Shown here piece after piece: positions 11,030-22,000 of a stretch of 64,000 nucleotides of DNA (its first letter is position 1; each line of letters starts with the position of its first letter). The DNA lies in contig KV918964.1 in the NCBI GenBank assembly GCA_002049455.2, positions 62,001 through 126,000 of the forward strand, in the 5' to 3' direction. Position numbers and translations under genes: made by a program. The DNA comes from Porphyra umbilicalis (lineage: Eukaryota; Rhodophyta; Bangiophyceae; Bangiales; Bangiaceae). The notes under the pieces are model-generated. The model saw nothing but the letters and a program-made list of their open reading frames with translations. It was not told where the DNA came from and did not search any database.

Positions 11030-13030
11030 GGAGCGCCCAGCGTGCTGACGCCGTCCTCTTTCCGCGTGCGCGTATCCTCCCTCAGACACACCTGCCAACA
11101 AGAACGCCCGTTACTGCAGCCGGGTGCCCTCGAGGACCTCTGTGCTCATTTTCAGACGAAGCGCGCCCTGCAGCCGCCAACGCTCTTTGCAAGCAGCGGG
11201 ATCTCCGCTAGGAGTTCTCAGCTCGGCACCGCAGCGGGGCGGGAAGGCCCTCGCGCGCCGACGCGGCACGCAGCGGACCGCTTGACTCGGGCGATCGTCG
11301 CTCGGCGGCGGGGATGACTGTGGTGCGTGCGGCCGTCGCCCTTGCTCTTTGCAAGCAGCGGGTTCCCCGATCGGGGATCCCAGCTCTGCACTGCAGCGGG
11401 GCGGGCAGGCCCTTGCGCGCTGCGTCCGCTCGCAGCGGATCGCCCAGCTCGCGCGGTCGACGCTCTACGGCGGGGGCCACTGTGGTGCGCCCGGTCCTTG
11501 CCCCAGCTCTTAAGCCGCGTCAGGAGCTCCGATTCGGGCTCCCCGTTCGTCCCTGAGGTGGGGCGGACAGGCCCTATTGCGCTGACGCCACCCGCAGCGG
11601 ACGGCGTAACTCGGGCGCTCGACGGTCAGGGGAGGTCGTGGCTGTATGCCGTCCGGCCGTAGCCCTGGCTCTTTGCGCGCAGCGGGTGCCGCGTTTGGGG
11701 TTCTCAGCTCTGCACTACAGAGTGGCTGGCAGGCCGTTGCGCGCTGCGGCCGCTGGCGGTGCTGTGATCGGCTCTGCAGCGGGGCGACGAGGACTTGGCG
11801 CACCGCCGTCACCCGCAGCGGACCTGCACTCTCGAAGGGGTCACCGATCGGAAAAATGGTGAACGTCGGCGCTTCCGGCCGTCGCCTCTGCGCTGCGCCC
11901 GTAGTCGGTGGAGCGTGCAAGCCCTGAAGCGCCGCAGCCGCCCGCAGCGAGCTGCAACAGCTCGGGAGGACCACACTTGGCGCCCACGCCACCTGCAGAG
12001 GACGTGGGCGGCGCCCCTGCTCTGTGCCTGCAGCTGGTCTCCACTGAAGCGGGGCGGGCGTGCCCTCGCGCGCTTCAGCCGCCCGCAGCGGGCTCTCATC
12101 CCTGGGTGGTCACGGATCAGCGGCGAGGCGGCCTGCAGCGCGAGTGGCCGTCGCCTCTGTTCTGAACCCACAGCAGGTTCCCCGATTATGGTTCCGGGCT
12201 CGGATCTGCAGCTGGGCGGGTAGGCCCTCGTCCGCTGTGTCGGCCCATAGCGGACCACTCAACTCAGGGGATCGCTCGGCGGCGAGGCTGTCTGTTGCGC
12301 GAGCGGCCGTTGCCTTTGCTCTGTGCTCGCAGCCGGGTTCCCCTATTGGGGTTCCGTGCTCGGCGCTGCAGCGAGGCGGGCCGGCCCAAGCGCTCTTTAA
12401 CCGCCCGCCGCGGGCTCCCGAACTCGAGGGGTTACGGCTCGGCGGCGAGGCTGCTTGCTGTGTGAGCGGCCATCGTCCCTGCTCTGACCGCAGCCGGCTC
12501 CCCGATCGGGGTCGCGCACTTGGCACTGCATTGGGTCGGGCAGGCTCTAACGCGCTGCAGCGGACGGGACGGGATTGCGTTTTTCGCTTAGTGCCCGTCA
12601 AGTGGTGCGACGGCCTCTAGTGCCAGTAGTGACGGTCACGCGTTTTGCACGCAGCCGGCGTGCCGCACGTGGTGGCATACGCAGCGCCACAGAGGCCATC
12701 GTCGGCCCTCCTGCCCAGCGCGCGGGGGGCCACGCCAATCGGAATACAACGTTCTGGGGTGCTGCAGGCTGTAGAGCGAACAGCCGCCGCCGCTGTCATT
12801 GCACGTCGCCAGCGAGCCCCGCGTGGCAGCTGAGTCGGATTCGCAGCCGTCCGCAGCGCAAAGGCTACCGAAACAGGAACATTCATTTCGGTGACCTAAT
12901 CTCTAGTGCGCCGCTGGGGGCGAGGCGACTTGCGACGGGCATGTGTCTGACACGCAGCCTGTGGGCCGCCCTGCTTTACAGCGGAGAGCCCAAGCGCTCC
13001 ACTCGATCTGAAAGACACTGCGAGCCTCAC
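11030..13030. repeat. Degenerate tandem satellite, period about 160 bp
   Basis: A diverged unit recurs about every 160 bp. A block like GTTCCCCGATCGGGGTTCC is followed by GCTCGGCACTGCAGCGGGGCGGGCAGGCCCTCGCGCGCTG and then a CGTCGCC-TTGCTCT block. Clear phases of the GATCGGGG-like block are near 11200, 11362, 11522, 11682, 11842, 12172, 12332 and 12492, with irregular spacing between 11850 and 12150. About a dozen units fit. The many open frames here are by-products of the repeat and are not annotated as genes. Confidence 0.8.
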
Positions 13031-13044
13031 TAAATCAGCGGCCA

Positions 13045-13060
13045 GGGGGGGGGGGGGGGG
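13045..13060. repeat. Poly-G run (16 nt)
   Basis: Uninterrupted G run just after the end of the satellite. Confidence 0.9.
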
Positions 13061-13264
13061 CTGTTGGTTGCGCCCCAGTGCCGTTTTATTGGTGGATGAC
13101 CTGATCACTCTTTCGGCTGTATTGGGACGCAGTGGTCATCCCGCACGGAGGACGCCCGTGGCGTCGCTCGCTCGTCCGCACGATAGGTCGCAAGCGCGGG
13201 TCCGGCCGTGGTGGCGGTAACGCGCCTGGTGGAGGCGCAGGACCACGCATGATGGCCTCATGAC

Positions 13265-16200
13265 CCGTTCCCCTGTCGCCTGCGGAGGTATTTGCAGACG
13301 CTCTCCATGCGACGCGCACGGTAACCACTGCTCAGGGCCCGACGCTAGCGCAGGTGGAAATGACGTTGGCCGCCCTAAGGCTTGCAGTTTACGTCAGACC
13401 TCCCCCGGCTGATGTCCGTGACGGGTTGATTGCGTGCCGACGCTCTTGCGGTAGCTCTTCTTTATTGGACGGCGTCCTTTCAGCCGCTGTCAGTAGTCTT
13501 GCTGGAGGCGACATTGGCGCCGTAAAGAGAGCGGGAAAGTTTGTTGTCACCGGACTGAAGGCCTATGGCTGTCTCGGCCACGACGACTCGACCGCGACCA
13601 CGGCTCCGGACTCGGTCGCTCCGCTCTCACCACGGGCACAGCTACTGCCTTCTACATCTCCTAGTGTGGACGTACCCATGGAGACAGACGTGCATGGTGA
13701 GCACAGCCGACCTCTTCAAGCTGCCGTGTCACGTCACCCACCCCACCCTTCGGCGCCGTCTGTCGCAGGCAAGGGCAAAGGGCCTGCTCAGCACCAACCG
13801 GGGCGGAACGACCGTCGGCGGCCACAGTCACCTGCCCCGCGCCGGCTGGGTTTTTCCAACAGACCTGCTCCTTCTTTCTCGTGGCGCTCTCGCTGCTACC
13901 CAACGGCAGGGGGGGCACCAGGACGCAGTTGCTCGACTTTCTCAGAGCGGTGTCAGAAGCGAACCTGTTCTACGGCTCGCGTAGACGGCGGCGGCAACAT
14001 TTATGGTTCCCTCGTCTGACGCTCGGTCCCTTCAAGTCGCTACCCCTCGATGAGGAAGATCTGGCGTCGTTGGATGACGGTACGCACCTTTCCAGCGCGC
14101 TGGTGGACGGTATTTGCCATTGGCTGTTGCCTCGCTTGCGGAGAGTGCTTCCGACAGACGGGGGGCTGAGGTTGCTGTTCTCTACTGTGGCATACAAGGC
14201 GCACCGCGCAGCCAGAGGCGACTTTGACAGCGCCAGCCGTGGAGTGGAGGCCATGCGGCGCAACTCCGTCTTCTTCGCCTGCATGACCGTCTTGCCCTAT
14301 ATGTCTGGCTCGTCTTGGTCGACCGTCATCATTCACGGGCTTAACGCCATTGTGCCACACGTGCGGCACGCGATGGGATTGGAGGTCGCCCCAGCCAATG
14401 CAGCGACAGCGGCTGAGATGGTGGTCATTTTTTCGCAGCAGGACGAGAACGCGTCGTGCGACGTTGCCTACATCAATGGAATCTACCGCATCCTCGCGAC
14501 CACATTTGCCTACGTGCACATGAAGGTAGGAAGCGCCCCGAAGACCACGCTCGCCGTCGAGCTTGTTCTCCGCAGAGTTCTTCCCGTTGTCGTGCGCCGT
14601 CTTCCCGACCCCACAAAGTCCTTCCGGGTGGGCAAGAACCTTATTTCATACTTGGCGTTCTACATGTCGGCGCATCCGACCGGCGCGGCGCGCCTGCGGT
14701 CGACAGACAAGCTCTGGACGCAGTCGGCCCCCTTGGCCAAAGCGCGTCAAGCGGTGAGCGACCTTGTAACAGCGCAACGGCGACGTGACGACGCAGTGGA
14801 GAACAATGTCGCCGCCGTGATACTTTGTAAGGCCAACCTACACGGTGAAAACTATACCTCAGGCGACGACGACGCCTCCGGGGGGACCCCGCCACCACCG
14901 CCAAAGCCGGACAACGGCAAAGACGCCGGCAGCGGCCGTTTGCGGGACAGCGGCAGTAGTGTTGGCACGTCGAGGTCCGACCGCGGCGACAAGCACAGGC
15001 GTGACAGTGGCGGTCAAGGAGGTGGCGGTGTCGGTGGGTCGCCCAAGGCCGGCGCCCGACAGGTCCGCAAGGAAAGGGTTGGTGACACCTCACGCCGTCG
15101 AGCGAAAGTGATGGCAGTCGGTGGCTCCTTCACGGTCCCCGGCGGGCGTGACGGCGGTGGTCTTGAGTACTTTAACAGTAGAGGTTCTCGCAGTGGCATG
15201 TCGGCCGCAATGGCATGGCCACGGTTGGACCACAAAGTGAGCGCGGCCGCTCACAGCTTGAAAGCGGCAGCACGCTTTTCTGGCGAAAACTATTTGCTGC
15301 TCCCTCGCCGCATGTGTACCACACCACCTCATGGTCCCGCGATCACTCACGAAGCGACGAGCGGTAGGTCTTCCCTCCGCGCCGTATTTGTGTTCTTTCG
15401 CGGCGCTGCGAGAGGCTTCCCATCAAACGCTCCGGCAGCAGGCTTGTCCGCAGTTACCTTGACCTTTCGCAGTCATGCTTCGCCGATGGAGCGGTGCGCT
15501 TCGGCCAGCGCAAGATTTCAGGGTTCGACGATCATGGAAACTGCCGCTTACTCCGACAGAAAGAACAAAGAGCCGCTGGCCCCCACTTTAGTGGCTGCTC
15601 GCGAGTCGACCGTCGCCAGCGCCATTTTCGGCAGCCAGGCAGCACAGAAGCCCCTGCACTGTACCCCGCTCGTGGGGCTGCACAGAGGCGATGAGGCAGA
15701 GCACCATGGTTGCGAGTATTCGCATGCGCATGAAGACCAAGACGAGGCCAAGAACAGGGGTGAGTGGGACCACCCAGGTCCGCAGTTGCTTTTCAATCAG
15801 CGTTTTCGAGCACCAGACGACGGCGAGGACTGCGGCGATGGGCCGAGCAGCACCAGAAAGATGTTTGAAGCCAGCAGCAGTACCACATGCAGCACACGGT
15901 ATGACGCGTTCATGACCACCAGCACCGAAAATGACACCACGGCGAGCAGCAGTACCAGCCTGACGCACAGAAGGAATAGTACTGGCGAAAGCGACAGCGG
16001 ATGCAACAGCAGCACAAGACGCTTTTTATTGTGCATTGGCAGTGGTACCGTCACTCCCGCCGGCACAGAGTCGTTGTCTAGTGGCGGTGGCAGCCGTATT
16101 GCCACAGGGTACCGCTGGGAGGAAGGCACGTACATCCGAGGGGGCCAGCCCGCCGCTGGCCGTCGCCGACGGCTGCGAGCGCTAGAGCCCACCTTACTAC

Positions 16201-16565
16201 TCGACCCTCTACCTCGACATTCTGAAGAAACTTTTGCTGCGCAGGCCAGAGGAGAAAGCAGAAACAACAACACGGTCAGCCACGACAGCGCCCCGGGCGA
16301 TGCCACGGAAGACTTCAGCAGCAATCACAGTCGCCTATGTAGTGGCAGCGCCGATGAGGTGTCGGTGGTCTCGGCCGAAGAAGCTACGAGCATCTACAAC
16401 GGAGTCACATTAGAGTCTTCAAGCGTCGACACAGACGAGGCAACACATCTCCTCTCCCAAGTGCACTCACCGCAGGGACCCATATTTGCCACAGCATCAA
16501 CGGTCAGGACGGCTGAGCCCGCCAATCACAGAGCCCGCCGGTACGACGACATTCACCGACGTTGA
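13265..16565 (+). CDS. Unrecognised protein gene, frame broken at a G7 run
   Basis: Protein-like sequence begins in one frame at about 13265 (Pro-Ala-Glu-Val-Phe-Ala-Asp-Ala-Leu, then a helical Ala/Leu/Val-rich stretch through 13560 and a Ser/Pro-rich linker). It continues in the -1 frame from about 13905 to the TGA at 16563-16565. The switch falls at the G7 run 13909-13915, and the second frame has no ATG until about 14252, so one gene with a one-base indel, or a splice junction, is likely. The middle part (14040-14840, about 265 residues) is a mixed hydrophobic/charged globular region with regularly spaced aromatic and Arg residues. The last 550 codons are Ser/Thr/Gly/Arg-rich and low in structure, so the true end may be earlier. 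I recognise no domain. Confidence 0.45.
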
Positions 16566-17056
16566 GCCAAATCGACGCACGACGCGGAGCTTCGTAACGA
16601 CGTTTACGCCCATGTGGCGCGTGGTGGCCACCGGGTATGCCGTCGGCGGCCACAGGGCCGCCAAGAAAGCAGTGACGACTACGCCGACGCCGACTTTGAA
16701 GATGGTCTGCAAGCTCCCGACACAATCGGACAGGGCAAGGATCGGGTGGGTGCTGCACATCACGATGACGCACGTACCATTGCTGGCATGTCGCTAGCCC
16801 CAAAAGCCGGCGGGGTGGACGACATGCGCATCGGTTAAGGCAGGGGACGGGGTCGTGATAGCAGGCGAGACCCGCAGGGGGGTCAGCCTTTGTCAGAAAA
16901 TGACGCGGAGAATGATCGGCAGGTCCGTGGCGCCGAGCACGCGGGTCGTGGTGGTGCTTATGAGGCCGGTGGTGCGCCGTCAACATCTGGCAATGCAGGG
17001 ACTGAACACTACCTGGGCGGAGATGCAGGGAGGGGAATGGTGATGGTGGGCGCGAC
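16566..17056. other. Intergenic or 5' region of the JmjC gene
   Basis: About 490 bp without a supported gene. Short open frames exist on both strands. Early exons of the JmjC gene could begin here (for example a plus-strand open segment from about 16890), but no splice pattern can be fixed. Confidence 0.35.
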
Positions 17057-18768
17057 ATGGGTGGTGAACGCAAGCATCGCAGCGCAAAGCGGCCGCGGGC
17101 ACGTCTCACACAATCCCAGTCTCCGACTCCAGCAGCCATGCAAGTTCCTGTTACTGAGGTAAATACCGTTCCCACTTACGGGCTGCAGGACTTAATTCGC
17201 ATGGATATGCCATCGAACAAAAGTTGCGGTGCTCACGTGTTCCGGATTGCCACGAGCATTCGGCCCCGTCCAAGTTCAGTCCCAAAACGAGGAAAGGTTT
17301 GAGTCGGATTGCAGAGGTACCCTCAGCGACCCACTTGCGTCAGTTCGCACTTTCTGGGCCGCGGTGCGGCCCCGAAATGCCCCGCCATGAACCTCGCTCA
17401 GCTCCTTCCTCGAGTAGGCGGAAAGTGGATGTCATTCAGACAGCTAAACAGGGAATCCCGCACCAGCGCCAGAGCCCATCGGCAGGCGTATTCCGAAATA
17501 AATCCACAGCGCTTCGCGGCTACGATAAATGACCAAAGTGCCACGAGACGCGAAGTCCGCGACTCGGAAGGGACGGTTTCATGAATGTTACATCCGTCGA
17601 ATTCAAGTGCCATTGAGGTCTACTACATAACTGCTGTCTCCCAAGAGGACCGGGACGGCCTCGGAAGGAGCCGGGGGCCGGCGACAGTCGAGGGCAGCCT
17701 CTAGCGGGCGACGACTGTCTCGAAAGCCCTTAAGTCCTAAACATGCGGGGCATGGCTCGCAGGTTTTCGACCTACGTCGGAATCAACACCAATCTGTGCT
17801 ATTTAGAGACTGTTGGGTCTGTCTTCAACTGGCACGAGGAGGACAGCAGCTTGCTCTCCGTCTATTTCCTGGAACGTGGTGCCGATACGGTGTGGTGGTT
17901 TGTACCTGAAAGTGAAAGCGACACAGTTGAGAGGCTACTGCTGAACTGTATGGATCCTTGCCTCCTGAGAGCGGCCAGCCTGAACGTCTGGAAGGTCCTC
18001 GAGCAGAAGGCCAACAGTTTTTCCGCAACATTTTTCCTCAAGAATGGAATCCGCTTCTACTTCTATGAAATGCGCGATGGCGACATGGTGGTGACAGGAC
18101 CTGTGGGGCTACATGGTGGAGACAATCGAGGAGTGAACCGAGCCTCTGCCGTAAACTGCGCGTGCCTGGCTTGCTTCGAGTTTAGGATAGCCCACGCGGC
18201 GGAGGCGCGAAAGAACCAGTGCTAAGTTCCGTTGCCGCTTGAAAAGCTGATTGTGCTCTCGTGCCAGCTGCTTGTGGACGGTCAGTGGTGATGGGGAAGC
18301 CTCGCTGCTGTAAAGGCATGCGATCCTGACGCATTTGCGAAAATTTTGCAGGTGCTGGTCGCCTACCTATCTGAGCACGTCGCGAAAGTTCTTTTGTGGC
18401 GAGCCTCACCTGTGCCACACAGCTGGTTTGGATCCAGATTGGAGGCCGTGAGCCTATCGGAAGCGTCACTTCCCGTCAAGGAGTTCGTTGCGTCTCGGGC
18501 CGCACAGACGTACTCTGAAGACCATCCTAATGGCCACCACACGGACACAACTGGAGACGGCGCGCTGTGCTTTTTCTGCGACGCTGCAGCCTGGCTAACC
18601 GTGCTTGTGTGCCCTCGATGCATTGAGACGTACGAGCCAAGCAGCATAGCCCTTGCACCCCTCTGCTGTGGGCGTTACGCGTCCGACCAGTACTGGTCTG
18701 GCCATTGGAACCTCACGAAGACTCCCACTACTGAGGAATGGGACCAACACAGTCCATTGATGGTGTAG
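17057..18768 (+). CDS. JmjC-domain protein with C-terminal Cys-rich finger (KDM/JARID-like), spliced
   Basis: The core open segment 17743-18225 reads as a JmjC domain, the fold of Fe(II)/2-oxoglutarate-dependent histone demethylases. Counting from the codon at 17743, the Fe ligands are H31-x-E33 in NWHEED and H124 in GLHGGDNRG. Between them lie the family signatures VYFLERGAD...WWFVPE and FFLKNGI. The preceding block at 17387-17450 (MNLAQLL..., ending RQLNR) matches the segment that usually comes before JmjC, and 17057-17300 is probably an earlier exon. A TAA at 18223 must be spliced out. An acceptor AG at 18298-18299 restores the frame, giving a helical stretch and then C-x2-C-x9-C-x2-C plus a CC pair at about 18565-18665, like the JARID C5HC2 finger. 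The Lys normally used to bind 2-oxoglutarate (GxPK in KDM4/5) is replaced by Thr49. Confidence 0.65.
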
Positions 18769-19169
18769 CGCCTATCCGGGCGGCCGGCTCATTCTCTGCT
18801 CTCGAGCTTGAAGCTCCTTTTGCCAGGTGCAGGGCAAGAGCAATGACGGTATGGCGCATGAGGTGGAACAGAATTGCTTTTGAAGCTATTGTTTTTCTTG
18901 TCTACCTGCTTTTTTTCCATGGAGCCGCTTCTTTCGTTGCATGCTGATCAATAGCTCTCTTGGAAGCTCATTTTGTGGATCTCTTTAGCACCTCTACTTC
19001 TCTTCCCCTGGCAAAGGGGTGTTGTGTGCTCAAGCATATTATATCGTTGGCCTCCTTACGACAACCACACCAGAATAGTTTTTAACCACTACTGCTAGAC
19101 GATCCAATCTAGACCACAGGGCAAACCTCGTACCAGCGCTCGTGTTGTCCGCCTGCAAATCCCTCGTCG
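18769..19169. other. Short spacer between convergent genes
   Basis: About 400 bp of lower GC with T-rich stretches, between the stop of the JmjC gene and the end of the minus-strand transposase gene. It is a plausible shared 3' region. No gene was seen. Confidence 0.5.
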
Positions 19170-22000
19170 CTAGCCGCACTTGAAGAGGAAGCCGGAGAGC
19201 TTGGAAAAGAGGAGCCGGCGAGTTCCAGTGGGCAAGACACATGCCAGCTCTGTGACTGCCTCCGCAGGAATGAGCTCCAAGACCTCTGGCGTGGCATTCA
19301 ACACCTCGGAAGGTTGGCCGTTTGGTTCTGTGGTGTTTGAGTTTTTGAAGGACCAAGCCGCACAGCAGAAGTGCATCTTGTCATCAATAGACCCAATGGA
19401 GCTTACGTGAAGGAAGCGCCCCTGTTGGTCACAAGCACCAATGTTCTCTTCTGTTGGCCTCACGTACACTGTACTTCCCGAGCGCACAGTGAACCTCTTC
19501 TTCTGGTTCCTCGCTGTCTTCCAGAAACAGAGGTCCACCTCAGCTCTGACATCCATGCACATTGACTCAGGAGCCTGTCCATGAATTTGACGGCCTGCTC
19601 TCCATACAATTGCTTGCTCTGCTTCAGCAAACACACCTGCAGCCAGGTGATGCTGACTTACTGCCTTCACCAAAGATCCCTTTTTCATTGAGGAACCACG
19701 ACCTGCATAGGCCGTACTTTTCGGGCTGTGACACGGCACGCGAGATGAGCTCTGCGTCTCGCCAAAAGTTCTTCAAGTAGTCCGCGGAGTTGTGGGCATT
19801 GCTACGCAGAACTGCGTGCTTTGATACCTGATGGAACTTCTCAAATATGAGCTCGCACACGGATGGCCCAAGCTGTATGAGGGGAAGAGACGGATAGATG
19901 AGCTCGAGGAAACGATGGACGGTCGGCTTCTCCCAGCTTTTCCCAAACACTGAGAGAGATCCAATATCATGCATCACCTGCTCTTTTTGGCGATGCAGAT
20001 CTTGAACACTTGGCTTTGTGTAACGGCATGCTCTCCGTCAGAGGCTATGATAGGGTGGTAGAACAGAGTCGACGCAAATCCTCGTAGCGACAATAGTGCC
20101 CGGAGAAGTGCCGCTTGGTGCGGCACTGTAGTGCTGCCCCTCAGTATGGATTCCAGCACTGTCGGAGTCACAGTAAGTAGGACGGCGTAGTCTGACATTG
20201 AGAGTGTCGTTCCCCCCATCTTCTCGGGCTCGAAAGTGGTCAAAACAGTGTACGTGGGTACATGTACGGCGCACGCTCGAACCTGCCGCACCAGGAGGTC
20301 CCGCTGTTCAACTGAGAGCGCGCCATGAGCCTCCCCAAGAAGCTGTGACGCCATGCCGAAGTATATGAGATGGGAAGGCGCTGCGATGACATGCTCATGT
20401 AAATCAAAAGACCCAGGCCCTCTCCCTTCCGTCAACCGTAAGAAATCGTCACCAGCACCAATTGTCACGCCATTCAGCAGAAGGGCGCACTGCATAGCCG
20501 CTGTAGAAAGGTTCGGAGTTCCTTTGAATCTCGAAATGATGGCGGACGTGCGCTCCTGTATGCGAGCGATGCGGACGTCTCTGATTTCGAACGTATCCAC
20601 ACTGCTCTTGGCTCGATCCCATCGCTCCGTCCCCGTCTTTGGCTGGACAATGTCACAGCCAGTGCAGTGCTCGGTACCGCTCGCTCCAATAGAGCTAGAG
20701 TATTTGGCAGCCATTGGAAAGTCAAACACTCCCATGCACGGAAAAACGTGCACAAGAACATCTTGCTTGATGACAGCGTCATACTCAACGACACCTTATT
20801 TTGCGAGAGATATCAAGTCTTCAACAATGGCCTTAACTACTGGGCCGGCGTCTGCTCCAGGAGGAAGGTATGCCAAAGGCCGCACGGAGTGCCTCCTGTT
20901 CTCTAGAGTAATGGACGCGTACGCACCGTACAGGCCCATGACGTTTCCTCATCGGCGCTTGCGGACCGCGTACTCGTCACCAGGCAACGATACATACACG
21001 GCGCACGGATCCTTTTCCGGTACAGACAGTGACGGCTTCTCTGCCGATTGGAGCAGCTTGAGAGGCTCTGAACCTGGCGGCAGGAACCAGGCGCCGGGCT
21101 CTTCGCCATTAGGCTCCATTGGAGCAACAATGTACACACTTCCTGCCAGCACAAATCTGAGAGTGAATAAACCGCCCTCTGAGAAGCATTCGCGCAGATG
21201 AGGAGGGATCACAGAGTTCTCGCTCAGCGTGAATGATGCCATGAAGTCACCAACTCGAATCGCATCTGGTGGAGCATACGAGCCCGGGCTGATAGTGATT
21301 TGACCAAGCTCCGCGATGCCAGTGCTCTGCAGCGTTGTAGTGATCTGCTGCGATGCTGTGCATGCGACAGTCGCCACACAACCGATCGTGTACAGAGTGC
21401 CACCTAGCCTGAAGCCATTCCTAGCGCTATAGTGTTATGGGTCTCGTGCGACAACTGTTTGAAAAAACTCCGTTGGGCGCTCGCGCGTTCCAAGTCATGC
21501 GTCCCCAGACTGGTGGAAAAACGATGCGGTGGCACCGTCAGCGAAGTCTCTTTTAATGTGGTCGGAAAAAATAGTATAGAAGACGCTGCGATCTGGTAAC
21601 CGGCGGGGCTCTTTGCCTTTTCCTAAAGGGACGTAGCGAGAGGTTCTCACCTCTTTAACGGGTGCAGCGAAACGCATCATCTCCTTTCAGATCTTGTAGA
21701 GGCGAGAGCGTGAAGGCCACGGTTTCTCGGGCTCGAAAGCGTTCTCTGCTTCACGCATGACGTCGTATTGTCTTTTAGAAACGCAGGAGGGACCAAAGAG
21801 ATACCCGAAGCATACAAACTCGTGACGCGAGGAGAAGCCGCCCGCGGGCTGTTCCTCGTCAGAAGAAAAGTCCATGTCCTCAGCTCCGCTCCAATCAGCC
21901 ACGCCGTCCGACAAAGCGGATGTGTCAGAGTCACCACCGCCCTCAGAGTCCGAGTCGCTGACACCCGATAAGGGGACGCCAACGGGTGTGCGAAGGCCTG
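19170..22000 (-). pseudogene. TNP2-like (CMC/KDZ-type) transposase gene, in several exons or frames
   Basis: Ordered minus-strand blocks read as one large transposase. An acidic Ser/Asp N-terminus then CFGYLFGPSCVS (about 21960-21690) comes first, then 21640-21495, then 21377-20949. The catalytic-region block 20790-19976 has VLVHVFPCMGVFDFPMAAKYSSS, a Cys-x2-Cys (HCTGC), and FDLHEHVIAAPSHLIYFGMASQLL. Next is 19965-19740 with an EK-x3-H motif and ELIFEKFHQ...RSN-x-HN, resembling the C-terminal part of TNP2-type enzymes. Last is 19720-19170 with a SGSTVYVRPT strand-rich tail. An AG acceptor precedes the 20790 block, so real introns exist. The joints near 19980 and 19700 look more like frameshifts, suggesting decay. 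The gene lies tail-to-tail with the JmjC gene. Family assignment is from motif pattern only. Confidence 0.55.

Noticed and set aside
11208-12620. Several open frames of 90-190 codons
   Set aside because: They lie inside the 160-bp satellite, on both strands, and repeat with its period.
15797-16324. Minus-strand open frame with a hydrophobic, signal-peptide-like start
   Set aside because: It lies wholly antisense to the end of the longer plus-strand frame and its Leu/Val-rich character mirrors Ser/Thr/Asn codons on the other strand.
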